A stretch of 64,000 bases of DNA from Diogma glabrata (Eukaryota; Arthropoda; Insecta; Diptera; Cylindrotomidae), in NCBI GenBank assembly GCA_963693315.1, contig OY856187.1, positions 47,696,485-47,760,484 on the forward strand, given 5' to 3'. The notes below the pieces were generated by a model, which had not been told where the DNA came from, searched no databases, and worked only from the letters and a program-made list of their open reading frames with translations. The position numbers were made by a program, and so were the translations under genes. This document shows, piece after piece, positions 10,721 to 20,759 of this stretch (its first letter is position 1; every line of letters begins with the position of its first letter).

Positions 10721-13700
10721 ATTATTTCAATGTTTCGTCCGATTCCAACCCATCACATAATGATCAAAGTACCCAAACTAATGTTTTTGAAAAACCGAAA
10801 AAGAGCTCTTGTAAAAATCGAACATTGCGATACTGGCGTCTTCGTCGTTCAATTAAAGCAATGGTAGCCGAAACCATACTTCCTAGTGAAAATCTGGATA
10901 ATCGTCCTTATGCCAACGTCTTAATAGCTGGAATACCTTATACGGGCTTATTAGATAGTGGTGCCAATATAAGTATACTGGGGTCTGGTTCTGAACAATT
11001 TTTAGAAAAAGCTGGTATTAAGTGTCGTAACCTTCCATCCTTTGTTACTACTGCTAGTGGTGTTTCTGAACGAGTCCATGGTCATATTTGTGTTCCCGTG
11101 TCCTATAAAGGAGAACAAAAGACGATGCGTTTACATATAGCGCCAAGCTTAAAGCAATCTTTGTACCTTGGTATGGATTTTTGGGATCTCTTCGGTTTGG
11201 CTCCCATTCAAATAAATGAGATTGATGACACTTCAAAAACATCGATTCGTCCACCCAACCAACATGAATTATCTGCGGCTCAACAAGCTCAATTGGCCCT
11301 TGTTATTGCCAAGTTTCCATCGTCAGCAAAGCTTGGATTAGGACGCACGCAAATTTTATCCCATAAAATTGATGTCGGTCAGGCTGTACCGATAAAACAA
11401 AGACATTACGCCGTATCTCCTGCAGTACAAGCGGAAATCTATAAAGAGCTGGACAGAATGCTTTCTCTTGGTGTGATTGAGGAGAGCCAAAGCCCCTGGA
11501 GCTCCCCAGTTTCATTAGTACGTAAAGCTTCTGGAAAGGTTCGTCTCTGTCTTGATGCCAGGAAGTTAAACGCCGTGACCGTAAAAGATGCTTATGCTTT
11601 ACCATTAATCGATGGTCTAATTGGTCGCTTAGAACAGACCAGATTTATCAGTAGTATTGATCTCAAGGACGCCTTTTGGCAAATTCCGCTGGAGCAAGAG
11701 TCTAGAGATAAAACCGCCTTTACAGTTCCGGGACGACCTCTTTACCATTTCACTTCTATGCCTTTCGGGTTATGCAACGCTCCACAAACAATGAGCAAAT
11801 TAATGCACAAAGTGATTCCGCACCATTTGCATGATCGGGTATTTGTCTACTTGGACGACTTGCTAATGACATCGCCAACTTTTGAAGAGCATTTGTCACT
11901 GTTGTCTGAAGTGGCCAGATTATTACATGTTGCTAATCTGACCATAAATGTAGAGAAAAGTAAGTTCGCTCTCAAGGAAGCCAAATACCTGGGTTATGTG
12001 ATTGGTGACGGTTGTTTACGTGTAGATCCTGCAAAAGTGGAAGCAGTAGCAGAATATCCAACCCCCAAAACCGTTCAGAAAGTTCGCAGATTTCTCGGTA
12101 TGACTGGATGGTACCGTCGGTTTATACCAAATTTTTCATCACTATCGGCCCCGATAAGCGACTTAATGAAAAAAGGAAGCAAAGTGGTATGGAACGAGAT
12201 GGCCCAAAAATCTTTTGAGGAACTAAAACTTGCTCTTGTCTCGGCACCTGTTCTGGCCAATCCAAATTTTTCGCAGCCCTTTTTCGTACAATGCGATGCC
12301 AGTACTACCGGTATTGGAAGTGTGCTTTTCCAAAAGTCGAGTGATGGTGGGGAACATCCAATATGTTATATGTCAAAAAAATTAAATTCTGCGCAACGTA
12401 AGTATAGTGTGACGGAGCTGGAATGTTTAGCAGCAGTGTTAGCTGTGAAAAAATTTCGTGCTTACATTGAAGGTTACCGTTTCACTATAATTACGGACCA
12501 TGCCAGTTTAAAGTGGCTCATGGACCAGAAAGATCTGTCTGGTAGGTTAGCGAGATGGAGCCTTAAATTACAGGCATTCGATTTTAATATCGAATATCGC
12601 AAAGGCAGTCAGAACGTAGTACCTGATGCGTTATCCAGAATTCATGTAGACTCCATCTCTGTTGACGATATTGTTGTCCCCACTCTTCACATCGATTTGA
12701 ATTCTATGGCTTTTAAACAACAGGATTACCTAGACTTGATCGAAACTTTGAAGGTTAATTCTAGTGCGAAAACCAACTTTCGAGAAAAAGACGGGAAGTT
12801 GTACATAACACCGTCATTTGGATTACAAGACCTGGATTGTACTGACATTACTAATTGGAAACTAGTAGTTCCAAAATCTTTAACACCCAGGTTAATACAA
12901 TCAGCCCATAATCCTCCGTCTGCCGCACATTTCGGCTTTGTGAAAACATTGGAGATTCTTCAACGTCAATTTTACTGGACAAGTATGACTCGTGATGTTA
13001 AAGAATATGTTGTAGGTTGCAGCATTTGTAAATCGGTCAAGCCAGTCAATTTTTCTACCAGACCGGCCATGGGAAATTATATCGAAGTGACCCGTCCGTG
13101 GCAGCGACTATATATGGATTTTCTTGGTCCGTATCCACGTACGAAATCCGGAAATACGTGCATATTGATCATACTTGACCAATATTCGCGATTTGCATTA
13201 ATTGAACCATTGCGCAGCGCAACGTCGGTAAAGTTGGTCGATTATCTTAAGACCAAAGTATTTAACTTGTTTGGAGTACCCGAAATCGTCTTTTCCGACA
13301 ATGGAAGACAATTTGAATCGGTGGCTTTAGCTAATTTACTAAAATCCTATGGTGTACGGCATGATTTCACTCCAAAATATTCGCCACAATCAAATGCTTC
13401 AGAGCGAGTAAATAGATCAATCCTCTCTGCTATCCGTGCGTATATCAAGGATAACCACCGAAGTTGGGATGAACATTTGGATGAAATAGGAGCAGCGTTA
13501 AGAAATTCGGTTCATTCTTCCACTGGATTCTCGCCTCACTTTCTTGTATTTGGTTACCATATGGTACTGCATGGAGCTACCTATAAACTGTTACGGGAAC
13601 TAAGTTCAGGCGCAGACAATCATGTTTCTATAATTCCCAATTCACATCGTCTAAGTTTAGCTCAAGAATTAGTATTAAATAACCTTAGAGACGCGTATCA

Positions 13701-13935
13701 ACGTAACGCTAGCCAATATAATCTTCGTAGTCATAGTCGATCGTTTACCCCAGGGCAAACGGTTTTTGTACGTAATTTTGTGCAGAGCGACGCTACAAAA
13801 CACTTTGCAGCCAAACTTGCACCTAAGTTTATCAAAGCTCAAATTCTGACGAGAGTGGGTAACGTGGCTTACGAGGTTGTTCGAGAGAATGGTGAAAAAC
13901 TTGGAGTTTACCATGCAAAGGACATTCGAAGTTAG
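10576..13935 (+). CDS. pol: Pol polyprotein (PR-RT-RNaseH-IN) of Osvaldo-like Gypsy element
   Basis: Expressed by -1 frameshift from gag; the frame has no natural ATG at its opening (open from 10555). Numbering residues from position 10558: aspartic protease LLDSGAN with D133; reverse transcriptase with YLDD at 431-434; RNase H with QCDAS (D580) and TDH (D647); integrase zinc finger H784, H791, C821, C824; integrase core D854, D914, E949 with the usual 34 residues between the last two (D,D35E). A carboxy-terminal chromatin or DNA binding region follows, ending VYHAKDIRS. The order PR-RT-RH-IN is that of Ty3/Gypsy elements. All catalytic residues are present and no internal stop was seen. No env-like third ORF follows: only about 125 bp separate the stop from the 3' LTR. 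Confidence 0.95.
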   Translation, partial: LEKGSATTWGTTLPTSHPYTTQERNGGSCDWNRPGISETPTKEQSSQVDYFNVSSDSNPSHNDQSTQTNVFEKPKKSSCKNRTLRYWRLRRSIKAMVAETILPSENLDNRPYANVLIAGIPYTGLLDSGANISILGSGSEQFLEKAGIKCRNLPSFVTTASGVSERVHGHICVPVSYKGEQKTMRLHIAPSLKQSLYLGMDFWDLFGLAPIQINEIDDTSKTSIRPPNQHELSAAQQAQLALVIAKFPSSAKLGLGRTQILSHKIDVGQAVPIKQRHYAVSPAVQAEIYKELDRMLSLGVIEESQSPWSSPVSLVRKASGKVRLCLDARKLNAVTVKDAYALPLIDGLIGRLEQTRFISSIDLKDAFWQIPLEQESRDKTAFTVPGRPLYHFTSMPFGLCNAPQTMSKLMHKVIPHHLHDRVFVYLDDLLMTSPTFEEHLSLLSEVARLLHVANLTINVEKSKFALKEAKYLGYVIGDGCLRVDPAKVEAVAEYPTPKTVQKVRRFLGMTGWYRRFIPNFSSLSAPISDLMKKGSKVVWNEMAQKSFEELKLALVSAPVLANPNFSQPFFVQCDASTTGIGSVLFQKSSDGGEHPICYMSKKLNSAQRKYSVTELECLAAVLAVKKFRAYIEGYRFTIITDHASLKWLMDQKDLSGRLARWSLKLQAFDFNIEYRKGSQNVVPDALSRIHVDSISVDDIVVPTLHIDLNSMAFKQQDYLDLIETLKVNSSAKTNFREKDGKLYITPSFGLQDLDCTDITNWKLVVPKSLTPRLIQSAHNPPSAAHFGFVKTLEILQRQFYWTSMTRDVKEYVVGCSICKSVKPVNFSTRPAMGNYIEVTRPWQRLYMDFLGPYPRTKSGNTCILIILDQYSRFALIEPLRSATSVKLVDYLKTKVFNLFGVPEIVFSDNGRQFESVALANLLKSYGVRHDFTPKYSPQSNASERVNRSILSAIRAYIKDNHRSWDEHLDEIGAALRNSVHSSTGFSPHFLVFGYHMVLHGATYKLLRELSSGADNHVSIIPNSHRLSLAQELVLNNLRDAYQRNASQYNLRSHSRSFTPGQTVFVRNFVQSDATKHFAAKLAPKFIKAQILTRVGNVAYEVVRENGEKLGVYHAKDIRS

Positions 13936-14059
13936 TTATCAAACGTTGATCATTTCTACACTCAATCTCGATCCATAACGGAGTTTTATCAGACGTAAAT
14001 GATAGAATTGTAGCCCGGCCTTTGAGACCCTTCTCCTGGGTGTGAGTCAGCCCTACGAT
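13936..14059 (+). other. Spacer before 3' LTR, no clear polypurine tract
   Basis: This should hold the polypurine tract that primes plus-strand DNA synthesis. The bases just before the LTR (GAGTCAGCCCTACGAT) are not purine-rich, and the whole spacer has only short purine runs. Either the element uses an unusual primer or the true tract lies elsewhere. Confidence 0.6.
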
Positions 14060-15723
14060 TGTGGCAGTTGATGGCCACCTTAAAATACATATGGAATTTC
14101 TTTTCGGTACTAAGCATTTTATATTACAATATTTATAAGCAAACAATCATCATTCCTTAATAATGATCGAATTTTTTTTTGTTATTTTTTTTTAAATCAA
14201 TAAAATGAATTTGATTTTCCTTGGCTCAGCTGATTTTGTTTTTAAACGGTATGTAAGATGGTATATATGTAAATTTAAATACATATGTATGATTATTAAT
14301 AAACCAGTATTGCCTGTAAATAAATTGTTCGTTTTCAAAATATATAGACTCAAACATTTCCTGAAAAGTTTAGTTTATATTTTGAAATCGCGTCGAGAGT
14401 GCTCAATATAAAATAATAAATTGAATAAAAAAATATATGCTAAAGTTTAGCAATTTGTGCTTGTTACTCAGTTTCATCTTAATATTAAAGTTAGCCAGTG
14501 CTTAAAGTAAAACTTGTGAAAAGTAAAATTTGTGTTATCGATTGTTGTTTGTGTTTTTTTTCTAATTGTTTGTTTCCTACAGAAGCAATAGCAGAATACG
14601 GAAATACCTTTTCACGGTGAATTTTTTTATTGAAGTCATTCCATATACAAAGTATGTTATTCAAATTGTTATTAAAAAAAGATAACTTAAATTCTAATTG
14701 CTTTTTATGTCCTAAATTGGGGACGCACATATTTTTTATAGAGCCCAGAAAATATTTTTATAGAAAATATCTAGAACAATTGTGTTCGCGCTTTCGACGC
14801 GACCCGTTAGAACAATCTGGTTTTCGGATTAACGTATATTTGAAAATAGTTGAACACATTGGAAAAACTATCATGTTGTGGTACCGTTTTGAGTACGGTT
14901 TCCTCACTGGGACAAGGAAAAATATGGACTTAAAAGAAAGATAAGCTTTTGTTTTGTTTTGTATATTTATAAATCATATTCCAATTTATTAAATACATAT
15001 GCCTGATTTTCTTCATTACTAAAAATATTAAATTATAAAATTTTATTAACTAAAGTTGCCAAATTTATTAATTTAGGTTGTATATATACATATAAAGGTA
15101 TGACCACAATATAACATTTATAACATTATTAAGTTAAGCCATAAAATGTGTATTCGTAAGGAAAAGGTTATGGTACCATTCAACCGTTAGGTTAGTTAGT
15201 TAAATTGTATCTTTATATATGCTTTTGTGATAATCCATTAATATAATAGATTACTTTTGTTGTAACATCAAATACTTCTTTTTTTTTATTTTACAAATAT
15301 TTTGTTTATTGTTTGGGAATGATGATGTTTGGTATGATGCGTTAAATTTGTAGATGATCAATTCGAGGATGTAATATGACCTAAGATAATCAGGGGAGAC
15401 TTGTAACAACATACAGCACGCTAGTCTCCATGGGTGGTTTAATGGGGAAAAAGTGCTAGTCACCTCTATATCTAGTGACTAACTGTTCTTCAATATTTTT
15501 ACAATACAAATACAATACAAATTTTCTACCATATTGACTCAGAACACATTTTAGGAAAAAAGCAGCACTTTCAAGCTTCTACGAAATGCCTAAGACATCC
15601 CCACTCCCACTTCTCACTGATCTACTAGCCTAGGCAGGTGTGCTGCGTCTTATGGCAATTGGTTTCGTAGAAGAAATTCTGTTCGCGATTCTCTCTGCGA
15701 GAATTTGGATTAGTTCCGCGACA
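14060..15723 (+). repeat. 3' LTR of Osvaldo-like Gypsy element (1664 bp)
   Basis: Direct repeat of 5629-7304, beginning TGTGGCAG and ending CGACA, then GTAA. It lacks the left arm of a 9-bp palindrome that the 5' LTR keeps (deletion of 11 bp at about 14709/14710). The near identity to the 5' LTR dates the insertion as very recent. Confidence 0.95.
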
Positions 15724-15727
15724 GTAA
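15724..15727. repeat. Target site duplication GTAA, right copy
   Basis: Matches GTAA at 5625-5628 on the other side of the Gypsy element. Confidence 0.9.
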
Positions 15728-18378
15728 AATCGATTTGATCTCTTCAGAAACCCGTTCATCCATGATATATTTGTAGAAAATCGTCAAATCAGCAACATTT
15801 CTTCTATGCTGCAAGGAATCAAGGTCATTAGTAAGATTTGAATTACCAATCAATTTAACTGCTCTCCGCTGTACAGAATCAAGACACTTCAAACTACATA
15901 AGTATGCTCCACCCCATATGTGAGAACAATATTCCATGCAGGGACGTATAAAAGATTTGTATATTAAAAGAAGTTGTTCGCTACTGAAAAACTTACGACA
16001 TCGTCCTAAAAACCCCAATTTTTGAACAGCGCTTTTTGCTAGGGTAAAAATATGAGAATTCCATTTCATATTATTTTCAACCACAACTCCTAGAAGTTTC
16101 ACGGACTCTTTCTCTATCAAAACGTTGGAATCAAACTTCAATGGAAAAGGGTTAGGTGTTGATAATCTTGAAAAATGGCAAACTTGTGTTTTGGACGTAT
16201 TGAATTCAACACTGTTAGTAACACCCCAATCAAAGATAGTTTTAAGATCAACGTTTAATGAATCTATCAAATTTGATCTACAGTTATTAAGCGCTAAAGG
16301 TGAATACGATCTAGGTGCAACATGAGATGCATGAAGAGTGCTATCATCAGCAAAACTATGGATAGGATTAATTGTTGAAACCAACAAGTCATTAATATAG
16401 ATAAGAAAAAGAGTTGGGGACAAAGCGGAACCTTGAGGAACTCCTGCATTAGTCGAAAATACATCCGATGAAATACCGTCAACATTGACTCGAAATTTTC
16501 GCTCAGATATAAAGCTATGCATCCATTAAATTAGTGGCTCATCTAAACCATAACATCTCAACTTGCATATAAGATTTTTGTGCCAAACTTTGTCAAATGC
16601 TTTGGAAATATCAAGAGCAACACCGAAAGTCTCACCAAAGTTTTCAAGGGATTTGTTCCAAAGATGAGTAACAAACGAAAGCAAATCTCCTGTTGCTCTT
16701 CCTTTTCGGAAGCCGTATTGTCTTTCATTAAGTAATTTGGAAGACTCTAAGAAGCTCATTAAATTAAAATTTATATATTTCTCAAAAACTTTTGACACTA
16801 CTGACAAAATTGAAATGGGTCTGTAATTGGATGGGTCAGTTTTGCTACCCTTTTTTGCTACTGGCAGTACACTAGCAATTTTCCATATTACAGGAAAAAT
16901 CCCTTTCTTATAAGACAAATAAAATATTTTAGTGAGGATAGGTGCTAGCTCCCTAGCAAACGTTTTAAGTATAATTGGAGGAATATTATCAGGCCCAGAT
17001 GTCTTGTTGGTATTAATTTGTAAAAGCATTTTTCGAATAATGTTTTTACGAAAAACTATTCGCTTCATTTTAAGCGGTGCTTTAGGAATAGGTCTAGGTT
17101 GGAAATTGGGTTCGACTAAGGTAGAATTTATAGAACAAATATGTCCTAGCAAATTAGCCTTTTCTTTTGGGTCAATAATAGGTAATAGATCTCTATCAAT
17201 AAGAGAAGGAAGAGAAGATTTACAGAAATTTCCTTGGATAGCCTTAGCGGCTTTAAAGAAGTTACGCGATCCAGTTGGGTGCTCAGCAAATTTAGAAGCT
17301 TTTTTCAAATTAAATAGATTTTTCTCTCCATCTATTAGTTTCCTACATAAATTCCTCTCTTTTCGATACTCTCTAAGGTTTTCATCAGTTTTGTTTTGGA
17401 AAAACTTTCGAAAAGCCTTTTATTTTTAGCTTTGATTGCTTTTTTGCATTTACTCGAAAACCATAGATCAACCTTCGGAATGATCAACTTATTAGGAATA
17501 AATCTACGCATGCCTTCACCTATAATTTCAGAAAAATTAATAGCAGCAATGTTTGGATCTTGGCCAGTAAGACAACTAGGTTTCCAAGGAAAGCGTTTGA
17601 AGAAGATTTTAAGTCCTTGCCAATCCGCCGCTTTGTAATCCCAAACAAGACGGGGATTCGCTTTAAATTGTTTAGGAATTTGTATATTTAATTTAGTGGA
17701 GATCAAATTATGATCTGACCCACCTAAAGGCTCTGATACTTTAAATTGTACTAAGCATGGATCATTTGTCAAAAATAAGTCAAGTAAGTTGCTACTTTGT
17801 CCAGGAATGTCAGGAACTCTGGTAGGCTGGTCTATTATCTGAGTGAAATTATGATAAAGAGCAAAGAGCTCAGCCTGTTTACCTATCTCATCAGTAGAGG
17901 AGCTGTGTATGAGCCATCCTTTATTATGAACATTAAAGTCCCCTAGAAGAATAAACTTAGCATTAGAATACTGAGCTAACCTATCTATCTTTTCAGACAG
18001 ATCATGAAATAAATTAATGTTCTCGGGTGAATTAGGAGAACGATACAGTCCAAAAACAAACAAAGTTTGATTAGGGCAACAAATTTTTAAAGATACAATA
18101 TTGTGGTGTTTATTGTTTAATTCAAATTTTTTAATCCTCACATATGGAATAGAATTTCGAACATAAGCGCAAACACCATGTTTGTTATAGAATGAAGATT
18201 CTAGATCATAATTAGGACAAATATATTTACTCTTATCTAATGTTACGGCTCTCCCACTGATAATCGTTTCTGTTAAAAAAAGAATATCAGGATGGTAACG
18301 TTCAAGATATTGGTGGACCGAGTTGAGATTGATGTTCAAACCTCTTATGTTTGTAAAATTGATTGATAATTCAGACAT
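15724..18378 (-). pseudogene. Jockey-like ORF2: endonuclease and reverse transcriptase
   Basis: The minus-strand polyprotein starts at the ATG ending at 18378 (MSELSINFTNIRGLN). It begins with an apurinic-type endonuclease: LFLTET (catalytic Glu), GLYRSPNS, LGDFNVHN, LDLFLTN and the terminal SDH. The reverse transcriptase follows, with SNYRPISIL, ALDISKAFDKVWH (palm motif A), PQGSALSPTLF and SFADD (motif C). It would nick DNA and copy its own RNA at the target. Defects seen: one frameshift near 17395, one in-frame TAA at 16523-16525, and a split at 15724 by the Gypsy element, with the carboxy end lying at 5287-5628. A first ORF (gag-like) was not found upstream, so the copy appears 5' truncated. 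Damage is light, so it is a fairly young copy. Confidence 0.92.
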
Positions 18379-18421
18379 TTTAACTCAACGTTTATAAACC
18401 TTAATAAACCTTAAACCTTGA

Positions 18422-18634
18422 AGAAAATCCTTAATTGCATTCAATATAAAAACAAAATCCAAACTGACAAATCAACAGCTCGAAAACTTGAATCTAAGTC
18501 TAAGTTCCAGCTGCCAAATCGACAATCTAAACTCTGAAATCGCAAAAAAATGGAGAAGATATCAAGTCCTGTCCGGACTTCCCAAAAGCTTTGATTATGA
18601 TCTCGATTTCCAGTCTAAATTAATGTTTTATTAG
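18422..18634 (+). CDS. Short protein-like open frame, unidentified
   Basis: A 70-codon open frame without a clear ATG start, bounded by TGA at 18419 and TAG at 18632. It has a protein-like composition: a leucine/asparagine-rich segment (LTNQQLENLNLSLSS, then IDNLNSEIAKKWRRYQ) that could form a coiled coil, and a tail GLPKSFDYDLDFQSKLMFY. It lies just beyond the 5' end of the jockey-like ORF2 and on the opposite strand, so it is not that element's ORF1. It could be the 3' end of a gene or element truncated by the insertion. I do not recognise it, and chance remains possible. Confidence 0.3.
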   Translation, partial: RKSLIAFNIKTKSKLTNQQLENLNLSLSSSCQIDNLNSEIAKKWRRYQVLSGLPKSFDYDLDFQSKLMFY

Positions 18635-18837
18635 TTTTGCAAATTTCTTTTCTTTCTTTTGTTGTAGAATAAGTAAAATAAGTTATGTAGACGATTAACT
18701 AGGCAGTGGTGGAAACAATATGATGAAAACCAAAGGCCTACAAAAAGAAACTACTTCGATCTAAATTTTTTCAAGATATAAATTATATGAAATCAATCTA
18801 AAAAAAGAAATGAGGACGAAAATTCAAAACTTTATTA
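18635..18837. other. AT-rich spacer, nothing recognised
   Basis: Short spacer between the jockey-like copy and the hairpin DNA element. Confidence 0.4.
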
Positions 18838-19830
18838 GTGGAGTCATATTAGCATTCTATATTGATGTAAGAGCAAAGTTGAATTTTTTTTTGTTTTATG
18901 TTAGGAGTGCCTCAAAAATGGCGAAAACTGGTTTTTTGGTGTTTTTTGAGTAGGTCGCTTCACTATTTTTGAAATATTTCGGGCTCTAATGATCATAAAA
19001 AAAATAAAAAAAATGAAAAATGTTTGTGATTAAATTTCAAATCCATCTAGGGGGGTTAGATACTTTAAAAGTGTAACCTAACCTCAAAAAACCGAATCGC
19101 GTGACTTTTTTTTTTTTTTTACTAAATTTATGATAAGGGGCGGAAAAATCGTCGAATTTTCATGAAAACTTTTCAATTAAGGCAACAATTAGGGCTTTTA
19201 AATTAGGGCTTTTCAGTTAGGGATTTTAAATTAAGGCAACATAATTTTAATTATACTTAGGTTAAAGTAGATAAATAAAAGTACAGATTAAAAAAAAAAA
19301 ATTTATTTTGGATGACTTCTCATAAAATGGCACCATTTTCCAAATTTAACGAAAAATGCCAATTGTGGCCGAAAAAATTAAATTTTTTTCATAAAAATTA
19401 AATCCCATATTGAGACTATTAAAATACATGTTTCCTGAAACTTTCATGAAAATTCGACGATTTTTCCGCCCCTTATCATAAATTTAGTAAAAAAAAAAAA
19501 GTCACGCGATTCGGTTTTTTGAGGTTAGGTTACACTTTTAAAGTATCTAAACCCCCATAGATGGATTTGAAATTTAATCACAAACATTTTTCATTTTTTT
19601 TATTTTTTTTATGATCATTAGAGCCCGAAATATTTCAAAAATAGTGAAGCGACCTACTCAAAAAACACCAAAAAACCAGTTTTCACCATTTTTGAGGCAC
19701 TTCCGGACCTCCAACTTTGCTAAATAATTACATGCCCACTAACTTTTATGTCCTTAACATAAAACAAAAAAAAAATTCAACTTTGCTCTTACATCAAATA
19801 TATCACTTTTTTTTACTAATATGACTCCAC
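18838..19830. mobile_element. Non-autonomous DNA element with arms over 330 bp
   Basis: The left arm (about 18838-19172) and right arm (about 19437-19830) are near-perfect reverse complements, starting GTGGAGTCATATTAG and ending CTAATATGACTCCAC. Both ends are flanked by TA (18836-18837 and 19831-19832), as expected of Tc1/mariner-type insertion, though TA is weak evidence in AT-rich DNA. The right arm has about 55 extra bases (near 19702-19756) that the left arm lacks. The 260-bp spacer is non-coding. No transposase was seen. Confidence 0.8.
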
Positions 19831-19867
19831 TATATTGAAATAAAATAAAAAGAAATAATTTTAAAAC

Positions 19868-19880
19868 ATAATTTTATTTA
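19868..19880 (-). terminator. Poly(A) signal of the cuticle gene
   Basis: TTTTATTT on the plus strand (AAATAAAA on the minus strand) lies about 80 nt after the stop codon of the retinin-domain gene, a normal distance for an insect poly(A) signal. Confidence 0.5.
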
Positions 19881-19956
19881 CAAATTTTATACAGATTCCA
19901 TCGAACTTCACAATTGCAAATAAATATAATTAAACGATAATCGTTATTTCAAACAT

Positions 19957-20649
19957 TTACCAAGCATAGTGTGCCCCAAGTCCTTCAAATGAGACATGGG
20001 CTGCGATTGGTGCAGCTGAATAGCTTAAAGTTTTAGCAGCAATAATTGGTGAAGCTTGAGCATAAACAGCTGGTGCAGCGTATGAAATGGTTTTAGCGGC
20101 AATTACTGGTGCAGCGGCAGCATAAACATTGTTGGTGATACGTGTATCCTGTTTGCGTACGCTTGAAAATGCGGTATCGACAGCTTTGGCGTATTGTGAT
20201 ACAGTTCCATCGAATGAACGAATTGTGCTTTGAGCAGAAGATCCAATTGCTGGTGATGAGTAAGTAATTTGTGGAGCATATGAATAAGCTTTAGCAATTG
20301 GTTGTGCATAGGCTAATGGTTGAGCATAAGCTGACTGGTATGCATTTATTGGAGATGATTGGTAAACAGTGCTTACAGCTGGAGCTGATGAGTATGTTGC
20401 AACTCTTGGTGCTGCATATGCTAATGGTGCTGCGTATTGTACGGCTTTCAATGCTGGTGCGGCATAAGCAAGAGGTGCTCCATATGACACTGTTCTTGGT
20501 GCTGAGATTGAGCTATAGCTGACCGCTGGTGCGGATGAGTATGCAATTTTTGCGATTGGTGCTGCTGCATAAGCGAGTTGTTCACCTGCAAGATATCCAG
20601 CATTGGCGAATGCTAATGAAGCACATAAAATCACAAATTTGATTGCCAT
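19957..20649 (-). CDS. Retinin-domain, alanine-rich cuticular protein
   Basis: An intact 230-residue secreted protein, with no stop or frameshift. The amino end (MAIKFVILCASLAFANAG) is a signal peptide cleaved near residue 17-18. The rest is low-complexity, built of Ala, Tyr, Ser and Pro with repeated AAP motifs such as YAAPA and AAPV. Residues about 138-175 (STIRSFDGTVSQYAKAVDTA, then FSSVRKQDTRITN) match the retinin-like domain of the insect CPLCA cuticular proteins and Drosophila retinin-related genes. It is probably exported by epidermal cells and built into the chitin-based cuticle or corneal surface. The start is the only ATG next to a signal peptide; a TATA box and initiator lie upstream. 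It is the only intact host-type gene seen and is flanked by transposons. The coding part shows no intron, though many relatives have one early in the signal peptide. Confidence 0.92.
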   Translation of the reverse strand: MAIKFVILCASLAFANAGYLAGEQLAYAAAPIAKIAYSSAPAVSYSSISAPRTVSYGAPLAYAAPALKAVQYAAPLAYAAPRVATYSSAPAVSTVYQSSPINAYQSAYAQPLAYAQPIAKAYSYAPQITYSSPAIGSSAQSTIRSFDGTVSQYAKAVDTAFSSVRKQDTRITNNVYAAAAPVIAAKTISYAAPAVYAQASPIIAAKTLSYSAAPIAAHVSFEGLGAHYAW

Positions 20650-20706
20650 TTTTAGTTTTTTATTTTGTTTTGTGTTGTAATTATATTACTTAAGATGCAA
20701 TTGTGA

Positions 20707-20743
20707 ACTGATAATTTTTTCACTAAATCTTTTCGTTTTTATA
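20707..20743 (-). promoter_or_regulatory. Core promoter of the cuticle gene (TATA plus initiator)
   Basis: On the minus strand TATAAAAACG (20743-20734) is followed by ATCAGT (20712-20707), the arthropod initiator. The putative start A is at 20709, about 34 bases from the first T of the TATA box and about 60 bases before the ATG. Spacing and motifs fit a focused developmental promoter, as expected for cuticle genes expressed in pulses at moults. Confidence 0.65.
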
Positions 20744-20759
20744 CAATTATTTTTAATTT

